Below, one piece after another: positions 9,048 through 17,702 of a stretch of DNA of 64,000 nucleotides. The stretch spans positions 16,227 to 80,226 of the forward strand of contig BTUW01000022.1 of assembly GCA_045863055.1 (NCBI GenBank), read 5' to 3'. Made by a program: the position numbers and the translations under genes. The stretch's first letter is position 1. Every line of letters begins with the position of its first letter. Below the pieces are notes generated by a model that saw only the letters and a list, made by a program, of their open reading frames with translations, was not told the DNA's origin and searched no databases. Source of the stretch: UTCHB3 sp008363265 (GTDB lineage Bacteria; Bacteroidota; Ignavibacteria; Ignavibacteriales; Ignavibacteriaceae).

Positions 9048-9130
9048 TGCGCCGCGGCGCATTAAGAACATAAGAAATTCAATTGTTCTTAAGTTCCTAA
9101 GCTCCTAAGTTCCTAATGCGCCGCGGCGCA
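9048..9130. repeat. Repeat bounded by two copies of a 14-bp GC palindrome
   Basis: TGCGCCGCGGCGCA occurs at 9048-9061 and again at 9117-9130. Between them lie iterated AAGTTCCTAAG-like words and an inner inverted repeat (TTAAGAACA 9062-9070 with TGTTCTTAA 9084-9092). An identical palindrome sits at 20557-20570 and a variant at 38357-38370. This is an intergenic repeat family, located between convergent genes. Confidence 0.75.
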
Positions 9131-9138
9131 CTTGAGTT

Positions 9139-10623
9139 CTACTTAACCAGCAGCATCTTCCTCGTAAGTGTTGAACCTTCCGTTTCGAGGCGGTAGAGAT
9201 AGAGGCCTGAAGGAAGTCCAGTCGCGTCGAAAGATACAGTATGCTGGCCTGCAGGCATCTCATCGCTAACAAGAACTTTTACCAACTCACCTACAGCGTT
9301 ATAAACACTGATCCGCGCGAAACCGGTAACGGGCAACGCGTAACGGATAACGGTAGAAGGGTTGAATGGGTTCGGGTAGTTCTGCTCAAGGGTGAATGAA
9401 GCGGGTGAGCCTGAAGGATCATTAACATCCGCGAATTCATCCAGTACAAGTACAAAAGCATTAGCCACCGGGTCGAAATTACTGGTCTGATTGCCGCCAA
9501 TGAAGATAATTGCTGACTCATAATTCGAATTATGATAGGGTGCTCTGGCGGAATAGTATGGCCAGTAAGTTACTGTTGCCGATGAGGCTGCCTTGTAGAA
9601 TGTTGTAGTGGAACCAGGATTGCCATACATCAAGTCTATATGATTCAGTCCCTGATCATCTGTCCACAGCCTCGGGAGCAGAACCTGCCAACCCTCATAG
9701 ACTATTGGTGGCAGATAAGTGAAAACCTTACCTGTTACAGTATCAGCAACAGGAAGATATACAGGAAGTACTTCGAAGGCTTTGGTAACGGGATCAACCG
9801 TGAAGAGCCGCCATCCCGTGCCGTTCTGAAATTTTCTGGCAAGGAATATTTTCTTCCCTTGCAACCATGTTTTATGCTGCATGTCGTCACCGAAGTCGGT
9901 TACAACTCTGAAGTCGGGATCATCAGCGAAAAGCTGGTCTCTCAAGACAGTGAACTGATTTGTCGTGAAGTTGTACTCCTCAACTTTTCCTGAGAACTCG
10001 CCTCCATATGTGCCCCATCCGCCAAACAGGAGCGCGTTACCATCCGATGTTGCCACCATCGTGGGGTATGCTCTTGGCTGGTTAAGATTTCCTGTTGCCA
10101 CGGATTGATTTGTAGCCAGATTGATCAGTTCCGCCTGAGTTGCAGCGGCATCACTGTACCAGCAACCGGCAACCAGTACTCTTCCATCGTTGAGCTGAAC
10201 ACCATTCGCCATCGTCCGGGCGTGGATCATGTTAGGTCCGGCGACGCTTGAAAGAAGATGCGGGTAGACCCTTTCGGTGGTTGCAAGCTGTCCGACACCG
10301 AGCGGGGATGACATACCGCCCACGAGAAGGGCAGTTGAATCTTTGAGGTAGACAATACCGGCGTTATCGCGGTTGTCAGCCAGATTGAAATACGACCATA
10401 CCGATCCGGTATCATCTATGGCTACTGCGTTGTTTAAAAGAGCAAAACCGGTTGTATGGCCACCAAGTGCCATAATTTTTTTGTTATACCCTGTTACTAT
10501 CTGACTTGTCATTCTCGGAGTCAGCATCACCGGGAGTTCTTTCTTGTAAGCCACACCCCACTGAGCGTTCAGAGCAGTCGAGAAGGTTGCAAGTGCGATC
10601 AAGTAAAAGATCATCCGTTTCAT
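9139..10623 (-). CDS. Secreted Kelch-type beta-propeller protein with T9SS sorting domain
   Basis: This 494-residue protein has a signal peptide (MKRMIFYLIALATFSTALNA). Kelch/galactose-oxidase-like repeats fill about 30-400: PRMTSQIV-ALGG, ARTMANGVQLNDGRVLVAG and PRAYPTMV-LLFGGWG, each pairing a PR/AR start with a glycine-rich GG strand. The C-terminal 80 residues form a T9SS sorting domain (TLEQNYPNPFNP, then KMLLVK). It is likely exported to the cell surface or medium, and its ligand is unknown. It is divergent from the BNR gene at 10870, and an inverted repeat in the shared upstream region may be an operator. Confidence 0.82.
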   Translation of the reverse strand: MKRMIFYLIALATFSTALNAQWGVAYKKELPVMLTPRMTSQIVTGYNKKIMALGGHTTGFALLNNAVAIDDTGSVWSYFNLADNRDNAGIVYLKDSTALLVGGMSSPLGVGQLATTERVYPHLLSSVAGPNMIHARTMANGVQLNDGRVLVAGCWYSDAAATQAELINLATNQSVATGNLNQPRAYPTMVATSDGNALLFGGWGTYGGEFSGKVEEYNFTTNQFTVLRDQLFADDPDFRVVTDFGDDMQHKTWLQGKKIFLARKFQNGTGWRLFTVDPVTKAFEVLPVYLPVADTVTGKVFTYLPPIVYEGWQVLLPRLWTDDQGLNHIDLMYGNPGSTTTFYKAASSATVTYWPYYSARAPYHNSNYESAIIFIGGNQTSNFDPVANAFVLVLDEFADVNDPSGSPASFTLEQNYPNPFNPSTVIRYALPVTGFARISVYNAVGELVKVLVSDEMPAGQHTVSFDATGLPSGLYLYRLETEGSTLTRKMLLVK

Positions 10624-10663
10624 GGAAGTGATTCTTTCTAAAATGTGATACGATACAATGCAC

Positions 10664-10680
10664 TGTGAATAAAATTCACA
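10664..10680. promoter_or_regulatory. Candidate operator, perfect 7-3-7 inverted repeat
   Basis: TGTGAAT-AAA-ATTCACA lies in the divergent intergenic space between the Kelch-type gene and the BNR-propeller gene. It resembles CRP/FNR-family half-sites (TGTGA and TCACA), but with a 7-nt spacer rather than 6. Function is inferred from position and symmetry only. Confidence 0.4.
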
Positions 10681-10869
10681 ATGAGAACATCAAAAAAAGT
10701 GCCATAAAAAAGTGTGCTTTAGAGCAACAATTCGGGCTATAATGAACCGTAATTCCCTTCTCTGAGAAAAATTCTTTGTCATTTCATGGAATTAAAAATC
10801 AAGCCTGTAACTTCTTATCTTGAACATCTGAATTATTTAATTTCCATAACATACGGAGAATCATTTTTA

Positions 10870-13800
10870 ATGCGACTCAGACTTTTCCAGTTATTGCTTG
10901 TCCCTCTTCTTCTTACAGGGATACTCTTCGCTCAGGATGAGGAAAAAGAGAAAAAAGACCCTTTGCAGAAGGAGAATTTCAGCGGATTGAAGTGGCGGAG
11001 CATCGGCCCCGCGCTTACTTCAGGCAGGATATCCGATTTCGCTGTAAACCCGAAGAACATCAGCGAATATTATGTTGCAGTATCGAGCGGTCATATATGG
11101 AAGACCGTTAACGCCGGGATAACCTTCGAGCCAATATTCGACAACTACGGTGCTTACTCGATGGCATGCGTAACCCTTGATCCGAACAACCATCATGTTG
11201 TTTGGGTTGGTACCGGCGAGAATAATCACCAGCGTGCTCTCGGTTACGGAAACGGTGTTTATAAATCGGTGGACGGCGGCAAGAGCTGGAAGAACATGGG
11301 ATTGAAGGATTCCCGTCAGATCGGTGATATAGTCATTGATCCCCGTAATTCGAACGTGGTTTTCGTCGCAGCTGAAGGTTCCGTTTGGGGCCCCGGCGGC
11401 GAGAGAGGCCTCTACAAAACCGTTGACGGCGGAAAGAACTGGAAGAAAGTTCTTGAAATATCCTCTCACACCGGCGTGAATAATGTGACATTTGATCCCC
11501 GCAATCCTGACATAATGTACGCGACCTCCGAGCAGAGGCGCAGGCATGTTTATGGGAAGATCGGCGGCGGACCTGAATCTGCAGTTTACAAATCAGAGGA
11601 CGGCGGTGAGACCTGGGAAAAGATAATGAAAGGCCTCCCCTCCGTTCACCTCGGCGGAATGGGAATTGATATTTCACCCGTTAATCCCGATGTGGTTTAC
11701 CTGATTGTTGAGGCTGCAGAGAACCAGAGCGGTTTCTACAGAAGCACCAACCGCGGGGCAACCTGGGAGAAGATGAGCGACTATGCATCCTCAGGTCAGT
11801 ATTTCAACGAGATCATCTGCGATCCTAAGGATGTTGACAAGATATACTCGATGGATGTCGTCTCCCGTGTATCAACCGATGCTGGTAAAACATGGACTCC
11901 CCTCGGCCTCGATGCCCGACACGTTGACGATCACGCGCTCTGGATCAACCCTTCGAACACCGACCACCTCATAATCGGTGGTGACGGCGGTATCTATGAG
12001 TCGTTCGACGGCGGAAAGCTTTGGGACTTCAAGGAGAACCTCCCTGTAACACAGTTCTACCGCGTGTTTGCTGATAACGCCGAACCTTTCTACAATGTTT
12101 ACGGTGGTACACAGGATAACAGCAGCATGGGTGGACCCTCGAGAACGCTCAGCTCCGACGGTATCGTGAACTCAGACTGGTTTATCACCAACGGAGGTGA
12201 CGGTTTCTGGTCGGCTGTCGATCCTGAAAATCCCGATATCGTCTATGCCGAGTCGCAGTACGCCGGAATGGTCCGTTATGACAAAAAGAGCGGTGAGGCG
12301 ATCGACATCAGACCCGAACCGGGCAAAGGTGAGAAAACCTACAAGTGGAACTGGGATACACCCCTTTTCATCAGTCCGCACAAGAACACCCGTCTTTATA
12401 CAGCAGCACAGGTGGTGTTCAGAACCAATGACCGTGGCGACAGTTGGGAGGTTATCTCCCCTGACCTTACCACCGGTATTGACAGGAACTCATTCCCCGT
12501 GATGGATAAATACTGGGGTGTTGATGCAGTGGCAAAAGACCGTTCAACCTCACTCTTCGGCACCATAGTTTCACTTGCTGAATCGCCGGCGAAGGAGAAT
12601 CTCCTCTATGCCGGAACGGATGACGGCCTGATCCAGGTCACCGAAGACGCCAAGACCTGGCGCAAGGCGGGAAGCTTCCCCGGTGTACCTGAGTACACCT
12701 ATGTAAGCGATGTGCTTCCCTCAAGATTCAATGAGAATGTGGTTTACGCCGCGTTCAACAACCACAAGAGGGACGACTTCAAACCTTACATCCTCAAGAG
12801 TGAGGACAAAGGTAAAAGCTGGAAACCGATCTCAGCGACACTTCCCGAAAACGGTTCTGTTTGGAGCCTCGCTGAAGACTTCGAGAATCCGAACCTTCTT
12901 TTCTGCGGTACCGAATTCGGCTTCTTTTTCACCGTTGACGGTGGTAAGAAGTGGTTAAAGCTCGGTAACGGTCTGCCCGATATCCCTGTCCGCGACATTC
13001 ACCTGCAGAAGAAGCATGGTGATATCGTGATCGCCACTTTCGGTCGCGGTTTCTACATAATTGATGATTACACCCCGCTCCGTAGCGTGACAAACGAACT
13101 GCTTGAAAAGGATGCTCACATCTTCGGGGTAAGGGATGGGTTGATGTATATCGAAGCAGCCGGCCGGTATGGAACGGGCAACACCTATTACAAGGCTCCA
13201 AATCCTGAGTTCGGTGTTAATATCACCTACTACATCAAAGAAGTGCCCAAAACCCTGAAGGATATCAGGAAAGCCAAAGAGGCAGACCTCTTCAAAGAAG
13301 GAAAGCCGATACCTATCCCGTCTGACGCGGAACTGGACGCTGAACAGTGCGAAGTGGCGCCCTATATTATGGTTTGGATCGAGGATGAAACCGGACAGAT
13401 AGTAAGAAAACTTACAAAATCCGCTTCAAAAGGAATCCAAAGGATCAACTGGGATCTGAAGCACCAGATGATCACTACACTGAAACCGGACAAGTTTAAT
13501 GCCAACATGAAGACTCAAAGCATTAACCTCGTAATGCCGGGGAAATTCACTGTACAGATGTTCATGGTTGATCGTAATGGTGTTTCACCTCTGGGTGAAA
13601 CAGTTGATTTCAATGCCGTAGCTCTAAGGAATACAACACTTCCCGCGGCCGACAGGGCAGAACTTGTGAAATTTCAAGCGGATACACGCGAACTATCAAG
13701 GGTTGTGCGCGGTACTTACACCTATCTGACCGAGTTGATAAAGAAAGTCAGTGCCCTTAAGCAGTCAGCACTTCACTCCCCGGGTACGGGTTATGAACCC

Positions 13801-14133
13801 CTCCTGAGGGCTGACAGAATACTCGACACACTCAACTCAGTACTTTCGAAGTTTGAAAGAAAATCGAATTTCCCGAGTGCCGAAGAGAACCCTCCATCCG
13901 ATGTAACGATAATGGAGAGATTAAACACGCTTATGTGGACACACTGGCGTTCCACTTCAGGTCTCACGAAGAACGAGAAAGTGGCATTCGATGTACTTAT
14001 GGCAGAGTTTCCTCCCCTGCACGCCATTATCAAACGGATAGCCGGGGTGGAGGTCAGGAACCTCGAGGCAGAACTCGATGGTAGCGGCGGTTACCTCACG
14101 CCTGATAAACTGCCTGATCTGTGGATGAAGTAA
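10870..14133 (+). CDS. Large secreted BNR/VPS10-like beta-propeller protein
   Basis: From ATG 10870 this is 1087 residues, with a clear signal peptide (MRLRLFQLLLVPLLLTGILF) and CGGAGA upstream. The frame extends to 10786 without a ribosome site, so I prefer the later start. Many BNR/Asp-box repeats (YKSVDGGKSWKNM, YKTVDGGKNWKKV, YKSEDGGETWEKI, FRTNDRGDSWEVI) build one or two sortilin-like propellers over about 30-740. The last about 300 residues are a helical and beta-sandwich tail found in this family. Databases often call such proteins glycosyl hydrolase, but no catalytic site is evident. It lacks the T9SS sorting domain carried by other secreted proteins here. Confidence 0.8.
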   Translation: MRLRLFQLLLVPLLLTGILFAQDEEKEKKDPLQKENFSGLKWRSIGPALTSGRISDFAVNPKNISEYYVAVSSGHIWKTVNAGITFEPIFDNYGAYSMACVTLDPNNHHVVWVGTGENNHQRALGYGNGVYKSVDGGKSWKNMGLKDSRQIGDIVIDPRNSNVVFVAAEGSVWGPGGERGLYKTVDGGKNWKKVLEISSHTGVNNVTFDPRNPDIMYATSEQRRRHVYGKIGGGPESAVYKSEDGGETWEKIMKGLPSVHLGGMGIDISPVNPDVVYLIVEAAENQSGFYRSTNRGATWEKMSDYASSGQYFNEIICDPKDVDKIYSMDVVSRVSTDAGKTWTPLGLDARHVDDHALWINPSNTDHLIIGGDGGIYESFDGGKLWDFKENLPVTQFYRVFADNAEPFYNVYGGTQDNSSMGGPSRTLSSDGIVNSDWFITNGGDGFWSAVDPENPDIVYAESQYAGMVRYDKKSGEAIDIRPEPGKGEKTYKWNWDTPLFISPHKNTRLYTAAQVVFRTNDRGDSWEVISPDLTTGIDRNSFPVMDKYWGVDAVAKDRSTSLFGTIVSLAESPAKENLLYAGTDDGLIQVTEDAKTWRKAGSFPGVPEYTYVSDVLPSRFNENVVYAAFNNHKRDDFKPYILKSEDKGKSWKPISATLPENGSVWSLAEDFENPNLLFCGTEFGFFFTVDGGKKWLKLGNGLPDIPVRDIHLQKKHGDIVIATFGRGFYIIDDYTPLRSVTNELLEKDAHIFGVRDGLMYIEAAGRYGTGNTYYKAPNPEFGVNITYYIKEVPKTLKDIRKAKEADLFKEGKPIPIPSDAELDAEQCEVAPYIMVWIEDETGQIVRKLTKSASKGIQRINWDLKHQMITTLKPDKFNANMKTQSINLVMPGKFTVQMFMVDRNGVSPLGETVDFNAVALRNTTLPAADRAELVKFQADTRELSRVVRGTYTYLTELIKKVSALKQSALHSPGTGYEPLLRADRILDTLNSVLSKFERKSNFPSAEENPPSDVTIMERLNTLMWTHWRSTSGLTKNEKVAFDVLMAEFPPLHAIIKRIAGVEVRNLEAELDGSGGYLTPDKLPDLWMK

Positions 14134-14154
14134 TTTAATTCTTGATGGATTACA

Positions 14155-14186
14155 AAGGCTGTCTCGAAAGGGGCAGCCTTTTTTTT
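14155..14186 (+). terminator. Rho-independent terminator
   Basis: AAGGCTG (14155-14161) pairs with CAGCCTT (14174-14180) and a T run follows. The stem is the same as in the terminator at 17651, so this seems a favoured terminator sequence in this genome. Confidence 0.8.
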
Positions 14187-14204
14187 AATGAGCAAAGTGA
14201 TCTT

Positions 14205-14236
14205 AAACCGAAAGGAACGCAAAGAGCACGGAGGGG
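14205..14236. repeat. Short AACGCAAAGAG-like repeat
   Basis: ACCGAAAGGAACGCAAAGAG and the following GCACGGAGG resemble the AACGCAAAG iterations common in intergenic repeats of environmental bacteria. Only one partial copy is present in the window. Confidence 0.35.
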
Positions 14237-14309
14237 GCTTATTAGCCATATAAATTTTGCGATAAGCTACGTTATATGTATATTATTGCAGAAAATTTAT
14301 TTAAATACC

Positions 14310-15122
14310 ATGATTCAAAGTAAAAACAGAATACGTGACTGGACAGAATCCCTTCTCGCCGGAGGGAGATACACGTTCATTCTTGATGAGGCCAAGAAGT
14401 CTTTTCCGGATGTCAGTGAGGATTCGCTAAGGGCATCTCTGCTCAGATTAAGTGCCAAAGGCAAGGTGCAATCGGTTTTTCGGGGATTTTATATTATAAT
14501 TCCTCCTCAATATTCAAAAATGGGTGTGCTTCCGCCTCAACTTTTTTTGGATCAACTGATGAAATATCTTGAGAGACAATATTACATTGGTCTGTTAAAT
14601 GCCGCACAGTACTACGGTTCGGCACACCAGAGTCCACAGGAAACATTCGTGTTTACAGAATTCCCCTCCATGAGAGACACTCAGACAGCCGGAATAAGGA
14701 TCAAGTATGTCTCAAGGGCTCTTCCTTCTGACAAGTATATTCGACAGATCAAGAGTGAGGCAGGATACCTTAGAATTTCGTCTCCGGCCTTGACAATAAT
14801 TGATCTTGTGCAGTATCAGCACAGAGCAGGTGGGATTAACCGGATTGCAACTGTCATGGCCGGGATGGCGGAAGATGACCAGTTAGACGTCCCGGATGAG
14901 GGGTTGATTAAAGCCACAAAAACCTCCGTATTACAGCGACTGGGTGTAATTCTCGATTCCCTCGGGCTCAATCATGAATCCGGCCTTCTCTATGAAAGAC
15001 TTGCCATTCGGCATCCGCGAATTCAAAGGATAGCTCTCAATCCATCCAAACCGAAAGAAGGTTTTCATGTTGACTTGAAGTGGAATGTAATAATCAATAC
15101 AACAATTGAGCCTGAAATATGA
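14310..15122 (+). CDS. AbiEi-like antitoxin / transcriptional regulator (type IV TA family)
   Basis: From ATG 14310 this is 270 residues; the frame extends upstream through the terminator region, so the later ATG is preferred. The N-terminus is a winged-helix (SEDSLRASLLRLSAKGKVQSVFRGFYIIIP), followed by an AbiEi-type domain (YIGLLNAAQYYGSAHQSPQ, LRISSPALTIIDLV). AbiEi proteins repress their operon and counter the nucleotidyltransferase toxin AbiEii without binding it. Here the overlapping downstream gene begins like AbiEii but stops after 31 codons, so the antitoxin appears to be an orphan. Retention could mean a regulatory role or protection against related toxins. Confidence 0.78.
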   Translation: MIQSKNRIRDWTESLLAGGRYTFILDEAKKSFPDVSEDSLRASLLRLSAKGKVQSVFRGFYIIIPPQYSKMGVLPPQLFLDQLMKYLERQYYIGLLNAAQYYGSAHQSPQETFVFTEFPSMRDTQTAGIRIKYVSRALPSDKYIRQIKSEAGYLRISSPALTIIDLVQYQHRAGGINRIATVMAGMAEDDQLDVPDEGLIKATKTSVLQRLGVILDSLGLNHESGLLYERLAIRHPRIQRIALNPSKPKEGFHVDLKWNVIINTTIEPEI

Positions 15123-15214
15123 TACCAAGGGCATTTATTACTGAGTGGAGTGCTTCCGCTCCCTGGAAATCGATGGATCAGGTCGAACAGGATAGAATTC
15201 TGGAACTGCTCTGA
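15119..15214 (+). pseudogene. Remnant of an AbiEii-type nucleotidyltransferase toxin gene
   Basis: ATG at 15119 overlaps the AbiEi stop (ATGA), the usual coupling for this gene pair. The 31 residues before TGA include ITEWSASAPW and DQVEQDRILELL, which match the start of AbiEii toxins (the family has I-eW---aPW----QvEqD). The intact family is roughly ten times longer, and the next gene begins at once. The catalytic domain is therefore gone. A small functional peptide cannot be excluded. Confidence 0.68.
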
Positions 15215-15257
15215 TTGTTTATGATTAATTTTGCACTATGAAAAGGAGATTTTTGTA

Positions 15258-15854
15258 TTGAAAGATCAATGGAATGCCCGATACACAAATGAGGAGTTTG
15301 TGTACGGGAAGGAACCTAACGAGTTTTTTAAGGAAGAGCTGGATAAACTTTCTCCCGGTAAGCTGTTGCTTCCGGCCGAAGGGGAGGGACGGAATGCAGT
15401 ATATGCCGCGAAGGCAGGATGGGATGTAACTTGCTTCGACTGGAGTGAGGAGGGAAAGAAGAAAGCTGAAAAACTTGCCGCGGAAGCCGGGGTGAAGATA
15501 AATTATTTGGTTAGTGATATCGGGAGTTTTGATTACAAGGAAGAGGAATTCGACGCGGTTGGACTTGTGTTTGTCCACTTACCGGAAGAAGAGAGGGAAG
15601 AGTTGCACAGGAATGTGGTGAAAAGCCTGAAACCAGGTGGCACACTGATCTTCAACGCGTATGACAAAACACAGCTCGGGAAGGATTCCGGCGGACCGAA
15701 GGATATCGAACTTCTCTACTCACTTGAACAGATAGTGGAAGACTTTATCGATCTGGAATTTTCAGTGTTCGCGAAAGAAACCGTCGAGCTGAGCGAAGGG
15801 CGTCTCCACGTTGGCAGTGCGGATGTAATTAAATTCTCAGGCGTTAAAAAGTGA
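15258..15854 (+). CDS. SAM-dependent methyltransferase (TehB/thiopurine-type)
   Basis: From TTG 15258 this is 198 residues. That start has AAGGAG eight bases upstream, whereas the in-frame TTG at 15231 has none. The protein is a compact class I methyltransferase: WNARYTNEEFVYGKEPN at the N-terminus, a glycine-rich SAM motif (LLLPAEGEGRNAVYAA), an acidic residue at the end of strand 2 (VTCFDWS), and LKPGGTLIFNAY as the post-SAM motif. Related enzymes methylate small molecules such as thiols or metalloid oxyanions. The substrate here is unknown. It overlaps the glycosyltransferase gene by 4 nt. Confidence 0.8.
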   Translation: MKDQWNARYTNEEFVYGKEPNEFFKEELDKLSPGKLLLPAEGEGRNAVYAAKAGWDVTCFDWSEEGKKKAEKLAAEAGVKINYLVSDIGSFDYKEEEFDAVGLVFVHLPEEEREELHRNVVKSLKPGGTLIFNAYDKTQLGKDSGGPKDIELLYSLEQIVEDFIDLEFSVFAKETVELSEGRLHVGSADVIKFSGVKK

Positions 15855-17107
15855 AAAAAGTCCTTTTTCTTACCTACTACTGGCCGCCGTCCGGCAAGGC
15901 ATCCCTTCACTGGCCTTTGGGCATGATAAAGAACCTCCCGGATTTCGGGTGGCAACCTGCCGTTTTGACAGTGGAGGATGAATCGTTCATGCAGAAGGAT
16001 GAGTCGATGCTCAAGGAGATCGATCCCTCACTAAAGGTTATCAAAACTCCGGCTATCGAGCCTTTTGAGTTCTACAAGGTGTTTACCGGCAAGGGGAAGG
16101 ATGCCCAGCTTGTCGCCTCCGAGACCATTTCAAAGGAAAATACGAGTTTAACTCACCGGATATCCCTCTGGATACGGATGAATCTTTTCATCCCTGACGC
16201 GAGGATCGGCTGGTACCCTTTCGCTGTGAAGGCAGGGAACAGGCTGCTGCGTGAGGAAAAATATGATGCCGTTGTTTCAGTGGGGCCGCCCCATTCGGTT
16301 CACCTTGCGGCGGCAAAGATAGCCGGAAATGCCGGCATTCCGTTCTATCCTGTTTTCATCGACCCCTGGCTGAACATCGCCTACTACAAGGGACAGTCGA
16401 GGAGCAAACTGACAAAAGCGATCGACGGATGGCTCGAAAAAATGACACTTCAGAAGTGCCGCGCGGCCATCTTTGTTACTGAAACATCACTCGCCGACCA
16501 TGTAGCGACCTACCCTTTCCTTAAAGAAAAAGGGCACTGCCTCCATTGGGGGTATGATGAGGCGAAGTTCACCAGTTTCAAACGGGAGAAAAAAACCGGG
16601 GATGAAGTGGTGCTTCTTCATGCGGGTAATATTTTCGATTTTCAAAATCCCGTGAAGCTCTGGCCGTATCTGAAAAGGCGTATCGATTCGGGTGAGAATC
16701 TTAAACTCTGGTTCACGGGCACGGTCAGCCCCGGCATCAGGAGGTCGATCATGGAGGCAGGACTCGATCCCCACACTTCATATCTGGGATTTCTAGCATA
16801 TGATGAGGTTCTTGAAACACTGGGCAGGTCAGATGCTCTCTTGGTTTGCGCGATGGAGCCCCGCCACTTCCCGGGGAAACTCTTCGAATATCTCCGTACC
16901 GGAATTCCTGTACTGGCATACGGCGATGATAACAAAGAAGTTGAAAGTGTGATCAGGGAAGCAAATGCGGGTATGATGCTACCGTTTTCCGGGGATGGCT
17001 CCGCCTTCTTTGAAAAGATGGGTGATTTCAGAACTGATACGGCCAAATCGGCCCGTTTCGACAGAAAGGTTATCGCCGGAAAACTGGCTGACATATTGAA
17101 CGGTTGA
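15851..17107 (+). CDS. Glycosyltransferase family 4-like protein (GT-B fold)
   Basis: This 418-residue protein starts at GTG 15851, overlapping the methyltransferase stop. The N-terminus MKKVLFLTYYWPPSGKASLH is typical of GT4 enzymes that take nucleotide sugars in polysaccharide or lipid glycosylation. The C-terminal Rossmann half shows VLLHAGNIFDFQNP, LWFTGTVSPG and the donor-site segment EPRHFPGKLFEYLRTGIPVL, with the conserved glutamate in LFEY. It is cytoplasmic. No neighbouring polysaccharide cluster fixes the acceptor. Confidence 0.82.
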   Translation: MKKVLFLTYYWPPSGKASLHWPLGMIKNLPDFGWQPAVLTVEDESFMQKDESMLKEIDPSLKVIKTPAIEPFEFYKVFTGKGKDAQLVASETISKENTSLTHRISLWIRMNLFIPDARIGWYPFAVKAGNRLLREEKYDAVVSVGPPHSVHLAAAKIAGNAGIPFYPVFIDPWLNIAYYKGQSRSKLTKAIDGWLEKMTLQKCRAAIFVTETSLADHVATYPFLKEKGHCLHWGYDEAKFTSFKREKKTGDEVVLLHAGNIFDFQNPVKLWPYLKRRIDSGENLKLWFTGTVSPGIRRSIMEAGLDPHTSYLGFLAYDEVLETLGRSDALLVCAMEPRHFPGKLFEYLRTGIPVLAYGDDNKEVESVIREANAGMMLPFSGDGSAFFEKMGDFRTDTAKSARFDRKVIAGKLADILNG

Positions 17108-17223
17108 TCTGTTCGCTTGAATTCCCCCTTTTTTGATTAGTGAATAATACCTATTTTACGTTATAAAATGGATACATTATATATCCACCCTCGAGCGAAT
17201 TTTAACAATAATGGAGAATCTTA

Positions 17224-17628
17224 ATGAAAAGAATGTTTTTCATGGTATTGCCCCTCGTTTTCCTCTTTGCTGCCGCCAATGTAATGGCGCAGAATGAGCC
17301 GAAAAAAGAGCACGGTAAAGAACACCACGAAGCTGCTGACACAACCAAAAAAGAAGCATGCTGCTCAGGTGAAGAAAAAGCAGATGATTGCTGTTCAACC
17401 GAAGCCGGCGATGCTCACGAGCATGGTGACAAAGCCGTAAAGCAGGTTTGGAACACCGTTTGCCCGGTAAGCGGTGAGGCAATTGAAGCCGGTTCACCAA
17501 CTATCGAGCATGATGGTAAACTTGTAGCGCTCTGCTGCCCGGGCTGTGAAGCGAAATTCAAAAAAGACCCTGCCAAGTTCCTTAAGAATCTCAGCCCTGA
17601 CGGGAAGAAGTTTCTAAAAAAGAGCTAA
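17224..17628 (+). CDS. Exported His/Cys-rich metal-binding protein with YHS-like domain
   Basis: This 134-residue protein has a signal peptide ending NVMAQ and GGAG before its ATG. The mature N-terminus is rich in His, Cys and acid residues (HGKEHHE, ACCSGEE, DDCCS, HEHGD), suggesting metal binding. The C-terminal half is YHS-like: NTVCPVSGEAIEAG, a short beta hairpin HDGKLVALCCPGC, then a helix (EAKFKKDPAKFL). Such domains are linked to copper or heavy-metal handling, and the protein probably acts in the periplasm. It is monocistronic, with a strong terminator downstream. Confidence 0.75.
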   Translation: MKRMFFMVLPLVFLFAAANVMAQNEPKKEHGKEHHEAADTTKKEACCSGEEKADDCCSTEAGDAHEHGDKAVKQVWNTVCPVSGEAIEAGSPTIEHDGKLVALCCPGCEAKFKKDPAKFLKNLSPDGKKFLKKS

Positions 17629-17650
17629 AAGTTTCCTGATAAAATGAAAA

Positions 17651-17685
17651 AAGGCTGCCCGATTGACCGGACAGCCTTTTTTTTT
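17651..17685. terminator. Bidirectional Rho-independent terminator
   Basis: AAGGCTG (17651-17657) pairs with CAGCCTT (17672-17678), with A-rich sequence to the left and a T run to the right. It separates the convergent YHS-like and barrel genes. Confidence 0.82.
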
Positions 17686-17702
17686 GTTTTGTTAAGATTA
17701 CG

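Noticed and set aside
10786..10869. N-terminal extension of the BNR-propeller protein
   Set aside because: The 28 extra residues would precede a complete signal peptide, and only ATG 10870 has a ribosome site.
17224..17628. Heavy-metal-transport (HMA) domain protein
   Set aside because: The CxxC spacing and the following helix fit a YHS-like domain better, and the GMxCxxC motif of HMA domains is absent.
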